This document shows, one piece after another, positions 48,965 through 60,200 of a DNA stretch of 64,000 nucleotides (position 1 is the first letter of the stretch; the number at the start of each line of letters is the position of its first letter). This stretch comes from Symbiodinium kawagutii (taxonomy: Eukaryota; Sar; Dinophyceae; Suessiales; Symbiodiniaceae), in the NCBI GenBank assembly GCA_009767595.1, contig VSDK01017349.1, forward strand, positions 162,948-226,947. The letters run 5' to 3'. The translations under genes were made by a program, and so were the position numbers. Below the pieces are notes generated by a model. The model was not told where the DNA came from and did no database searches. It saw only the letters and a program-made list of their open reading frames with translations.

Positions 48965-51558
48965 GCTTACTTGCCGTCCGTTACCATCCCGTGAGATCGA
49001 TAACTACAAGATCTACAAGCAACCCTCACAGGATGGCACCTGGGATGGTCAGCAGTCACAGCACAGTCCGCTGGCCAGGCCCAAAATGAGATGGTGAAGA
49101 TGGGCCTGTCACATTTTCCAAAGCCGTGGGGATGCCTAGCAAAAGGCGCAACAAACAGCTGGGATATGTAGTTGGTTGGTGGTTGACAGGTGATTATGGT
49201 GGTTAATGATGAAGGATAATAAGCAACAGCAATGGTCAAACAACTACTAGTTGGTTGATTAACGACTATGTCTGGGATGGCTGCCACGAACAGATAGGAA
49301 CACTGGAGATTTGAATTTTTGAAGCTATCAATCCCTTTTTGAGTTAAAATCCCCCAATATCAGTGGCTATCGGCCATGTAAAATCACTGGTAACTATGAA
49401 CCACCAGCAACCACAGTAGACTAAGTGTGGGGATAGCACCTGAGAAACTTGGTTCATAGCGTTACAGGTCTTCCACAAATCATGATTAACCATTCATCAT
49501 TGATTATGAACCATCGTCAACCACTGGCTATCGATTCACTATGAACCATCCAGCAACCATCATGCATTGGCCACCCCATGTCCCAGGGTTGCTAGTGATC
49601 ATGAAACTCTCATAACCATCTCCGAGCCATGATCATTACTTTGTTCATCATCCAGTGACAATGAAGTAGCTATTAGTGAGTGATGACAAATATCTCTGAA
49701 CCATCATCAACCTTGTAACAAGTATCATGGACTCTCTATGAACCATCATCAACCAACTTGGACCATCATTAGTCACTATTGAGCATCTAAAGACCATCAT
49801 TCTATCATCAAGTGATCATGAATGAATATCCATCAACATGTGATAATACCAACTACTGTACCGGCTGACCATCAACCATCATCAGCCATCATTGATCATC
49901 TACTGGCCATCATCCAACCATCTATTCTAGTTTGTGGTTTTAAACATTTGCTATTGTCCCCGATACGTACTTGGGATGATTTGTTGATCGACTTCTATTT
50001 TTCAAAAGCAGTTGAAACCACCAACCAGGATAGAATAAGCAACACACACACACACAGCCGTCATTAGCCATCATTGCTGTTGCTTATTCATGAATCATGA
50101 ACCATCACTACGTAGCCATCACTAACCATCATTAGCCATCACTAGCCATCATTAGCCATCATTAGCCATCATTAGCCATCATTAGCCATCATTAGCCATC
50201 ATTAGCCATCATCATTCGCCTATTCATCCCCTTACCAACCATGGTGATCAACCGCCATTAGCCATTCATCACTCCGCCCAGCCTCTGCATTCGCTGGACT
50301 CACCATTGCCGCGTCGCCCAAGGCTTCCAGTGCCTCCCTGCGCCATGTCACTTGGCCATGGTGGGTCCCAATGGGGTCCCAATGGGGTCCCAATGGGGTC
50401 CCAATGGGTAGCTCATGGATGTTGAGAGTGGCTTAGATCAATATCTGACATGTTAGCCACTTAGTCACACTAAGTCAAAGAATCACATATGATCAAATCA
50501 TCTTTTCAGATTTTATATGAATTTCGACAATGGGTTGATTCGTGCTGGACTATGTATAGCCGCCATTTGAGGTGTGGAATGTAGAGTTGACATGGATGAG
50601 TTGTTGATATTTGAAATAGCAACGGTTCATACAGTTGATGGGATATCTATAGTTCATTGGACAAATAGTGGTTAGCTATGATGGTCAATGAAGTTATCAA
50701 CGGGATTTATTGGCGAACAGTGGTAGTGAGTTATCGACCATCACTGGTTGACAGGACAGCGAGGTATAGCGGATATGAGTTCATCTAGATGGTGAGTTGT
50801 CAATCGCCACTGGATATCAAGCGCCTTTGACACCTTCATTCGTGGACAATCACCGAGAAGTGGTTTGAAGTGGTGCTGTAGCGGCTGGAGGCCTTGACAA
50901 AGCTCAACTTCCACATGTTTGTAACTCATCTACATGTGTTATCTAGATGAGCTACACTCATGTTTGTTTTGGATCTTCTTCCTAACTCATCTACGTGTGA
51001 AAAATCTGTTGTGGGCATTGGTGCTGATGTTTCCTAGAATGTTGCGGGTGCCCCCCAAGCGTCATCAATCCAGACGTTGCAATTCAAAGGGAAACCTAAG
51101 GTTTTGGGGCACTGACACAGAGGTAGATGATGGTTGAAGTCAAGCAATGAATAAATTGTGCCACACATGTTCCTTGCCACTGAGTACGTGTCATACCTGC
51201 CATAACATGCCATAACCGTATCTAGCCTAACAGTGTTTCGCGCATTTCTACAAAGTTCACCAAGCGTACAGGGGTTCACCCACAGCCCACGGGTGAACAT
51301 GGTACGTATGGCAACTGCAAGTGCGCCCTGATGACCTCACTCAAGGCCGTGGGCCCCACAGCAAAGAGAACCAAATCCCTGCTGGATAGGCTGTTAGAGG
51401 GCGGGCAAGAAAGATTCGACGACCGTTTTCGATGGTGAGCAGAGCGTGGATGTATTTGGATATAAGATTGGTTGATTGGATTTGATTGTTGATTTTTGAC
51501 GGTTGCTGTTGATTTAATTTGTACCACCAGGTTCTTCGTAGGGGCAACAAAACACTAG
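48965..51558 (+). CDS. Small protein of unknown function, four exons seen
   Basis: Not recognised. Exons in continuous phase: 48965-49078 (LTCRPLPSREIDNYKIYKQP, then DGTWDGQQSQHSPLAR), 50323-50360 (LPVPPCAMSLGHG), 51272-51434 (PTGEHGTYGNCKCALMTSLK, then KSLLDRLLEGGQERFDDRFR), and 51531-51558 (FFVGATKH then TAG). If the GTGAGC at 51435 is not used as a donor, the protein stops at TGA 51436-51438. Cys residues recur (TC, PPC, NCKC), but no canonical zinc-finger spacing is seen. The start codon is not found; the first exon must lie within 85 bp of the end of the hydrolase gene, or the gene joins it. The FNIP gene begins 34 bp after the TAG. Confidence 0.55.
50121..50213 (+). repeat. Minisatellite (ATTAGCCATC)n
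   Basis: About nine near-perfect 10-bp units, a locally homogenised form of the AACCATCA intron satellite, 110 bp upstream of the exon at 50323. Confidence 0.95.
50362..50408 (+). repeat. Minisatellite (GGGTCCCAAT)n
   Basis: Four to five units of a 10-11-bp repeat starting at the donor of the exon 50323-50360. Confidence 0.9.
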
Positions 51559-51591
51559 ATTTGGGATGTAAAACTGCCTGCGATTCCTGCG

Positions 51592-53481
51592 ATGTCGCTG
51601 GGCGGCTATTTCGGCAATGCTGTGGAATTTGCGGGTGAAGATCATTCTGACATTGTCACCGTGACGTTGCAGTCCTTGAATGGAGAAGAATCGGTGCTAA
51701 GGATCTTTCGCAGCACCCTGGGCCGAGAAGTCCACAAGATGGCCTCAGAGATACTTTTGGCGAAGCCAGGTGCAAAACTCAGCTTGCATCATGGCACTTC
51801 AAAGTTGAGGTTGGGCCAGAGCCTTGAAGAGCAAGGCTTTGTGGGCAGTACTGCAGGATTGTCATGCACATTCGGTAAAACAGATTTGTACCAGGCATGG
51901 TTGTGTGCTCTAGACTATGAACATCCTGAAGAGGAGTTTGCGCTTGATGGAGTGATAACACTCAAAGGTGCCATCCAGGGCGTCTATTTGCGCAACCTCC
52001 CACACACCCTTAAAAAGCTGGAATTTGGGAAGGGCTTCAATGCAAGCCTAGATGGTGCGAGCTTGCCCAGCAATCTTCAAAGCTTGACGTTTGGCAGTGA
52101 TTTCAACCAGAGCCTTGATGGTGCGACCTTGCCCAGCAATCTTCAAAGCTTGACGTTTGGCTTGACTTTCAACCAAAGCCTTGATGGTACAACCTTGCCC
52201 AGCAATCTTCAAAGCTTGACGTTTGGCACGCATTTCAACCAGAGCCTGGATGGTGCGAGCTTGCCCAGCAATCTTCAAAGCTTGACGTTTGGCTTGGATT
52301 TCGACCAGAAACTGGATGGTGCGACCTTGCCCAGCAATCTTCGAAGCTTGACGTTTGGCAGTGAATTCAACCAGGGCCTGGATGGTGCGACCTTGCCCAG
52401 CAATCTTCGAAGCTTGACGTTTGGCAGTGAATTCAACCAGGGCCTGGATGGTGCGACCTTGCCCGGCAATCTTCAAAGCTTGACGTTTGGTGGTGCAACC
52501 TTGCACAGCAATCTTCAAAGCTTGATGTTTGACAAGCATTTCAATCAAGGCCTGAATGGTACAACCTTGCCCAGCAATCTTCAAAGCTTGACGTTTGGCA
52601 GTGATTTCAACCAGAGCCTTGATGGTGCGACCTTGCCCAGCAATCTTCAAAGCTTGACGTTTGGCACGCAGTTCAACCAGAGCCTGGATGGTGCGACCCT
52701 GCCCAGCAATCTTCAAAGCTTGACGTTTGGCAGTGATTTCAACCAGAGCCTTGATGGTGCGACCTTGCCCAGCAATCTTCAAAGCTTGACGTTTGGCTGG
52801 AGATTCAACCAGAGCCTGGATGGTGCGAGCTTGCCCAGCAATCTTCAAAGCTTGACGTTTGGCTTGCATTTCAACCAAAGCCTTGATGGTACAACCTTGC
52901 CCAGCAATCTTCAAAGCTTGACGTTTGGCACGCATTTCAACCAGAGCCTTGATGGTGCGACCTTGCCCAGCAATCTTCAAAGCTTGACGTTTGGCACGCA
53001 TTTCAACCAGAGCCTTGATGGTGCGACCTTGCCCAGCAATCTTCAAAGCTTGACGTTTGGCACGCATTTCAACCAGAGCCTGGATGGTGCGACCCTGCCC
53101 AGCAATCTTCAAAGCTTGACGTTTGGCTGGAGATTCAACCAGAGCCTTGATGGTGCGAGCTTGCCCAGCAATCTTCAAAGCTTGACGTTTGGCTGGAGAT
53201 TCAACCAGAGCCTTGATGGTGCGACCTTGCCCAGCAATCTTCAAAGCTTGACGTTTGGCAGTGATTTCAACCAGAGCCTGGATGGTGCGACCCTGCCCAG
53301 CAATCTTCGAAGCTTGACGTTTGGCACGCATTTCAACCAGAGCCTTGATGGCGCGACCTTGCCCAGCAATCTTCAAATTTCGACATTTGGCTTGGATTTT
53401 AACCATGACCTGGGTGCTGTGGTCTTTCCTGGCAGTCTTCACACCTTGTTGATGCATGGCATATTCTTGAGTTGCCTGTGA
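51592..53481 (+). CDS. FNIP-repeat protein with ubiquitin-like N-terminus, single exon
   Basis: 629 residues, uninterrupted from ATG 51592 to TGA. Residues about 18-95 look like a ubiquitin-type beta-grasp domain (VTVTLQSLNGEESVLRIFRS, then KLSLHHGTSKLRLGQSLEEQ). Residues about 135-625 are 22 copies of a 22-residue unit, LPSNLQSLTFGSDFNQSLDG plus AT, the FNIP/leucine-rich type that forms a curved solenoid for protein binding. Variable positions sit after TFG (SD, TH, WR, LH, SE, LT). One unit is cut to 14 residues (LPGNLQSLTFGGAT). It is the only complete intron-less gene here, suggesting a retrogene or a recently duplicated family member. The partner is unknown. Confidence 0.92.
   Translation: MSLGGYFGNAVEFAGEDHSDIVTVTLQSLNGEESVLRIFRSTLGREVHKMASEILLAKPGAKLSLHHGTSKLRLGQSLEEQGFVGSTAGLSCTFGKTDLYQAWLCALDYEHPEEEFALDGVITLKGAIQGVYLRNLPHTLKKLEFGKGFNASLDGASLPSNLQSLTFGSDFNQSLDGATLPSNLQSLTFGLTFNQSLDGTTLPSNLQSLTFGTHFNQSLDGASLPSNLQSLTFGLDFDQKLDGATLPSNLRSLTFGSEFNQGLDGATLPSNLRSLTFGSEFNQGLDGATLPGNLQSLTFGGATLHSNLQSLMFDKHFNQGLNGTTLPSNLQSLTFGSDFNQSLDGATLPSNLQSLTFGTQFNQSLDGATLPSNLQSLTFGSDFNQSLDGATLPSNLQSLTFGWRFNQSLDGASLPSNLQSLTFGLHFNQSLDGTTLPSNLQSLTFGTHFNQSLDGATLPSNLQSLTFGTHFNQSLDGATLPSNLQSLTFGTHFNQSLDGATLPSNLQSLTFGWRFNQSLDGASLPSNLQSLTFGWRFNQSLDGATLPSNLQSLTFGSDFNQSLDGATLPSNLRSLTFGTHFNQSLDGATLPSNLQISTFGLDFNHDLGAVVFPGSLHTLLMHGIFLSCL
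52051..53440 (+). repeat. 66-bp coding tandem array (about 21 units)
   Basis: DNA-level tandem repeat with a period of exactly 66 bp (for example GATGGT at 52117 and 52183). Units are nearly identical at synonymous sites, which points to recent homogenisation. The unit has no stop in the antisense frame either. Confidence 0.95.
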
Positions 53482-54282
53482 TTAGTATTGGTATTTGAGT
53501 GTCAGTTCTGTACCGCTATCGGCACGCTCCATTTCAACGACTTGCAATGGCAGAAAATGAGAGCAACTGATCTGTGAATAGCATCCCCGTTGATATTTCC
53601 ACTACAGAATGCGTTGTTTCACTCTTGTGTCCTCCGTGTGTGAGTTGAATGCCCGGTTCTCGGATTGCCATTTACGATGTGAATGTTACTGTAATGTTTG
53701 TTAATTAAATACTTTTGCAGTCCAAACGTCGGACTTGCATTCTTTGGCGAGTTGTGACCCTCAGAGTTTCCTCTAGGAAAGTGTCGATTTATGACACCTA
53801 GGACTACGAGATCCCAAAAGGTACTGGCTTATACGCGTACTTGTTTGACGCTTTTGGAGGCAAATCACACCCGACAATTTCTTAGGCAGGTCAAGGAGGC
53901 TGTTGTAGCTCCGAAATGCTGGAAGCTTGGCCAAGTCGTGCTATCTTGGGGGCTACAGATCCACTGCTGGCAACCAAATCAGTATGTATGGCAGTTGCAC
54001 TATGCTGTCTATTTGACCATCGCCAATCATGATTTTTAGCAGCTGACCACACCCCAACCATCTAAACCAACAACTTTGAAGACAGCCATATTTACATCTT
54101 GCAGTAAATCATCATACATCAATGATTTTTCTCATGTCAAGATATGTAGATACGTCAAACCATGTTAAACCATCAGCCCATGTTAAACCATCATCATCAT
54201 ACCATGTTCAAACCATTCGAACCATTCGCCAATGGCTGCCATTGGCGCCTGCTGCAACGGATCCTGGCGCGGCGCGGCTGAG
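53482..54282. other. Spacer between the FNIP gene and the next gene
   Basis: No exon is supported. There is a short open frame at 53791-54039 (+) without known similarity, then AACCATC-type satellite at 54050-54230. No AATAAA-type polyadenylation motif stands out, as expected for dinoflagellates. Confidence 0.4.
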
Positions 54283-57200
54283 GTGTGGCACGGGTGGGGT
54301 TCCCTGTGGCCCCAAGGGCTTCCGCATCGGCCGCAAAGCGCGCATTTTGAATCTGACCTCCGAGGAGGGCCAGGTCCAGGGCCGGGGATCTCCTGGTGAC
54401 CGGTGGTGGTTGGTGGTGGTTGGTGGTTGGTGGGTGGTGATGGTTGACAGGTTCATGATGGTTGACCACGATGGGTATAGGATGATGCTATCATGAGGAT
54501 GATGCCATCAAGATGATAATGATGGTTAAGAACGATTGTTGGTCAACGATGTGGGGAGTGCGCCAGTGTTCTTGGCACGTTTGCATTTGATCACAGGCAG
54601 GTTTTGTTGTTGACGTCGTCGTTCTGGTGATGGTGGCGGTGGTGGTGGCTGTTGTTTTGCAGTCATAGCTGACTTACGCCTGCATCCTTATAACTTTGTT
54701 GGCTTGTTGTTGAGACATTCGCAATGTGTGATTTGCCCTATATGCTGCTTCCAACAATCATTCACTAAATCAGCTGTTACTCCTTGGCAATCTAAGATGA
54801 TTAAATTATATAGTGTAGAATTTGGTTTACCATTTGTAAGCAAGCCATGTAAGTTCTTGTTGTTTGTTGTTGTCGCTGTCGCTGTCGCTGCTGCTGCTGC
54901 TGCTGCTGTTCCTGGCTGCTCCTACCTGCTGCTGCTGCTGTCGTCGTCGTCGTTGCTTTCCTTCTTGTTGGTTGTTGCTCGTGCTCCAGCTGTTGGTTGT
55001 TGCTGCTTCGCTACATCTCCCCCCATGACGTCGGCACTTCGGAGGCCATCAACGGAAAGGACTGCGTCATTGAGAGCTATGCCGCTCAGAGACACCACTG
55101 GTTGGGTGGATTTCCGAAAGGGCCCCCCTCAGAAATGCAGGGAATCTAGAGGGAATGGATTGGGATGGCATGGATTTCACAATCAAAGTGACTATGTAAC
55201 CAATACTACAACTAATTGGGGATGTAATATATCTTCATGAGCCAAGTCTTTGATATTCGACGTACGGGATGATCTATTGCTGATTGAAGTGACTGAAGTG
55301 ACTATAGTTGTTTCCAATGGAACATGAGCAAGACTTAATGGTTCAGAGGCAATGGTTTGGATTCGTCAATATGCGTGTTATTGATTGAAACAACCGGTGA
55401 ATTTTAGGTTTCCGTTAAACTGTGCAGCGGAATTGGAGATAACTTGTGTATTGAATGAGATCTTCGCACACTGTACCTGCCGACTACCTATGAATGGCTG
55501 GTGGCTTCGACCATGTTGCATTTCCACCCCGATCTGGGATGCTTCACTGACAAGCTTCTTGTTGGGCGTGGGTGGCACCACCGTTCTGCAGTTCTGCATT
55601 GTTGCTAGGTGGTATTAAGGCGGTAGCCTATGGCTGCTGGCTATACTCCATTGCCATTGTCTCATCACATTTGAAGGATGGTACACCCGACGAGCCATAT
55701 CACTATCATGTCTCACCACCAATCCGCTGGTCTACGTTTTTGTCCAGTTTGCCGTACAGCTTTGGCGTGTTGAACCAAGAAACATAGCACCTGTACTGAA
55801 AATAGCCAAGAACAGTTGAGGAATACAAGAAAGGATGAGACTCCAGCCAGAACCCCCATCAGGGTGATAATATCTTGGGAAGTTTGTGCACCCCTGAGCA
55901 TGGCTATATTTTTTATTGGCTTTGGCCCATGCCAGCGGCTGGTTGGCCTTCCTTGGACGACTGAGATGGAAGATCGGAAACGCTATGCTGTGCGGCCGGA
56001 TGCTGAGATGGGACTGGCAAAGGGGGAAGATCTTGCGCTGGAACGAGGTCTTTAGGACCACAACGGGGCTGTGGTTCGCCACCATCAACCAGTTTATTAC
56101 AGGCTTATGAACCAGTTTTCATCAATGTGCCATCAATTATCTAGCATGAGCCAGTACTAAGCATCAGCATGATTACCCATCAGAGCTGATTGTCGGTCAT
56201 TGAGAATGTTGGTGGGAAACCGGCCATACTGGGGGATCAATCACGTTTGGCCATTCCCTTTCTTGTATCGGGAAACCAGCAAAAAGACACCTTAAACCAC
56301 CATGGAGAAGCATGAGTTGCAGAATCAGAATTGGCATGCTGATCTGAATGGTGAATTCAGACATTTTTGGGGTTTTTGTTTTCACAGTTGGAAGGTATAT
56401 TGAAATATTTACAGTATGGATGTCGTTGTGATTGGCGCATGGCAAAATGCAGTGCAAGACAGTGGAACAGCTTCTACGTCCTTGCACCCTTAGTACTGTA
56501 GATATCGTGGATTTCCTGATAGACTGGGGGGTTCGCCTAGTTTCAACGTCGACTGTTCCCTCTCTGTGTGTCTGCATTTGCTAGTTCACCCCATCCCCCT
56601 CAACTGCAGTGCTTGACAGTCTAATAGTCTAATAGTACACAATTTGGCAGGAGCTCGCACGATTTTTTGGAGATCTCAACATCAATCTGGGGACGCAAAG
56701 TTGGGGTCATCCAAATGGTTTAAGTGCTGCTATTCAACTAGTATAACTTCTGTAGGAAACACTAGTGTTTCAGTTTCTTGCCAACCACACCCAGCAGTAG
56801 ACAGATAGACCTATATGGTCTGTCTATATTGCGGGGTCATACTAAGATTATCAGACTGAGAAGGCGAAACAGGGGTCATTCCACCACTACCAGGGTCACA
56901 ACCTACTTGTAGACTGGGATAAAGCATCAAACATTGCTTATTTCCGAGGTTGGTTTTACATTTTTTCAACCATCAACCACCAAGCAGTAATTGTACAGCA
57001 TTGTGAGCCATCATTTGGCATTGTTCACCATTACCCGACAGCTTTCACAGAACTCTATCACCGAGGATGGTCAATGCATCAGCAGTGAAAGTGCTGAAAC
57101 CGGACCGCAGCAGGGTCCACTGTGATCGCCTTGTCGTTCCAAGCAAGGGCTGAAGTGGTACAAACTAGGGGAAGCAGCGGGGTATATCACCATCAATGAA

Positions 57201-60200
57201 TACCTGTGGTGGTTTAATGGTCTTGACCATGATCTGACCATGTATGGATTGACTGCCATATTATTGCTTGCATCCTGCTACAGTTCGACAGCTTTTCACC
57301 GTGACAGGAGAACCTGGAAAATACCGCTGAGCGTGCGCGGAGTGGAGGTTATCAGCAGGAAAAGGTGCCCTTTCAGCTGGGTGAAGAAGCAGCATCTGCA
57401 AAGTCAGGTGACTCGTAGAAGATCCAAGTTGGATTTCAAGAGTGTGACCCGTTGGTTGTCAAGTCGCATGGAAACATCTGGAAACTGATCAAAACATCTG
57501 GAAACTGATTGATTTTCGATGTTTTCCGTGTCTTTAGGTGAGTTGATGCCAGCCACACTCTACCACTCTCCCAAGACGGGACAGCTGGCGACCGAGTTCC
57601 CCTGGGCCAACAATGCAACGCTGCGGGTGCTGCGGGTCACCGTTGTTGGTTGATCTTGGTTTGTGGAAATCTGGGTTTAGCTGAAAAACCAACATAGGTA
57701 GGGGATAATGGCTATACCAACAATTGTTGGTTGACTGAACTATAGGGGATAATGAACAACAATAGCTATAGGGGAAAATGAACAACTACATTTATATATT
57801 GTATATCTAGTTGCTAATAGTGGCGTTGGGTGACCATGGTCCTTTTCCTTTTATCCTGTGTTGGAGTTGCAGACTCACCAAATTGCAAATATGCCTTTGG
57901 GGTGACTAAGGAAGACATGGCGAAGATTTGAGGATCACAGTTTTGATTCACAGCTTTCTGTATGGCATTGTCTAAGGATCAGAAATTGGATGGTTCCACC
58001 AAAAACGGGTCATTCCGAAAACTTGCGGATTGCGGGGGTACCCACATTTGTGGCTGGACATACTAATTGTTCGTTCGTCACTCAAAGGAAACCGATTTGC
58101 CCGGGCGGTCAGTTTGTGGAGATTCCAGCTGGATGGTCACTACCACAATATAGATAATGGTAGATCCAGGCCTTAGTGAACCAGCCCCAGTGTACCTTAA
58201 ATAGCTTGTGAGCTTGTGATTTACCCCAAGGATGGGGTGGTCAATGAACATGGATCCAACATTCGTTGCCAACTTGACCTGGCTGGTCATCAAAAACCCA
58301 ATACAACAAATATGGCCAGTTCTACTGTCCGATCATCAATTGGAACGCCACTCCTAAGCTCAGCAGACATGTCTCCAATCAAAAAAAGATGAAATCAACT
58401 CAACTCAACTTCGGATTTCATTTTTGATTGGATTTCCAATCAAAATCTCAACTCAACGCGACTGTAGGGGATCCATGGACAAAACCTGCGGGACTCCAAT
58501 GCCAAGCATCTCGACTGCGCCTCCCGTGCCAGTCTCCAAGCCGTGGCCAGTCGCCAACGAGTCATGGAAGGCCTCGGTGGGAGCAAGGGGAGCGTTGAAC
58601 TGCGGGCTCAAAGCTGTGCTCACCATCACCATCTCTGCCTTTTAATGACATATCATGGTTGAACATGGCAACCAGCAAGCATGGGGCTATACCTAAGACT
58701 GCTCCCAGATGAAATTGGTTTATTTTGGAGGGTACGTCCTCCCCAGACGGGATGGTATGGGCTGGTTCATGAAGCAGAACCTCAGCACCAGCTATGTGCC
58801 AGCGAAATAATTAAGCTGGAGGTGGTCAACACCATGACTAAGACTTGTTAGCTGAAGATCCCCACAAAATTCAACAGATGATTTTATTTTTAGCTGAAGG
58901 AGATCTATTTCTGTTTATTTATTGTATTTATATAGATTGTCACTGTATATAACAAAATTCCTTGTTGGCTTGGTATCAACAAAACTCTGTTCTATACCAT
59001 CCATTTTTGGGATGTAAACCGAAGGGGGCACAGAAGCACTTGACCCACTGCTATCCTTCTCCAGTCGGTATGTCCTTCAACCATCAAGGTCATTATGTCA
59101 GACAGGCTTATCCCGGTCGTTGTTGGTTAAGACACCTTATCATCAACCATGACTCACCATTATTGACCATTGCCAATTACTCACCTTGGTTGACCACTAT
59201 TAACCCTTACCTACCGATCATCACTGACCTTGACTAACCAGCCAGCCGACAACTACAAACCAACTGCAGGCCAGCTCGTCTGGGAGGTGCACGCGAAGGC
59301 GGCTGAATTTGTGAGGTGGAATGGCTCGTTGATCCAGGGATGGCTACTAGCCATTGTGATGATGGTCGATGGTGCTTAATGACGGTAAATACCAATGGAC
59401 ATGGTTGATAGTGGTTGATCATTGTCAAGGATGGTAAACAACTAGCACTAGTTGGGATTTGGTTGATATATTGATTAAACCAGGTTTAAACAATGGAGAG
59501 TAACCAACCAATAATGACTGACTCGTGGTTGGAAGATTTTAAAAGCACAAAACACCACAGAGAGCTAGCATTTCCCCGGCACAAATGGGGGTTGCTATGA
59601 TGGATGTCGCATTATCATGCATTACATCTCTATTTTTTTCAGATCGATATGGGGGTTTCTCAAGCCATAGGGGTACCCCCAATCATCCAATCCCATGTTA
59701 AGCCTATTAAGCATTCATATATAGTGATAAACGGCCATATTGTGGACCTGTGGCTCGTAGGACTTGTTGACTATCGCCTGTGGTCAACCCCAATCCGCAT
59801 TTGCTAAATTCAAGTGTTTTGGAAGTAAGACTTAGGTCTTGATACAATGCCACAAAATCAGCGTACTGTACAGTGTATGTATATATGCATGCGTATGCAT
59901 GTTTTGAGAGCACAAAATCGAAGGGCCGCAATAGATGATTTTAGACAAGCTTTCTGCATTTGCACAGTGTGCAGTACTTCCAAGGAACGAACCCTATCTT
60001 TTCAGCTGTGGTTGCCCTTGGATGAGAGAATGCCCAAGGAATCTGTTCATAATTCGATGTCCATGTTAAGCCCAAACCTCCATAGTTTCTCAGTACTAGA
60101 AGTAACCAGTCAGTGGGGGGAGTTGCAGGGACCAGCAGGAGACAATGACGACCTATGGACCTATGAGCCAAGCAGATGACCTGTCTAACGATGCTGTGTT

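Noticed and set aside
50098..50220. CRISPR-like array
   Set aside because: Repeats are 10 bp with no spacers. It is a simple minisatellite in a eukaryotic intron or spacer.
52048..53457. 469-codon antisense open frame over the FNIP array
   Set aside because: It arises because the 66-bp repeat unit has no stop in that antisense frame and is copied about 21 times. The plus-strand protein has a recognisable fold and domain order.
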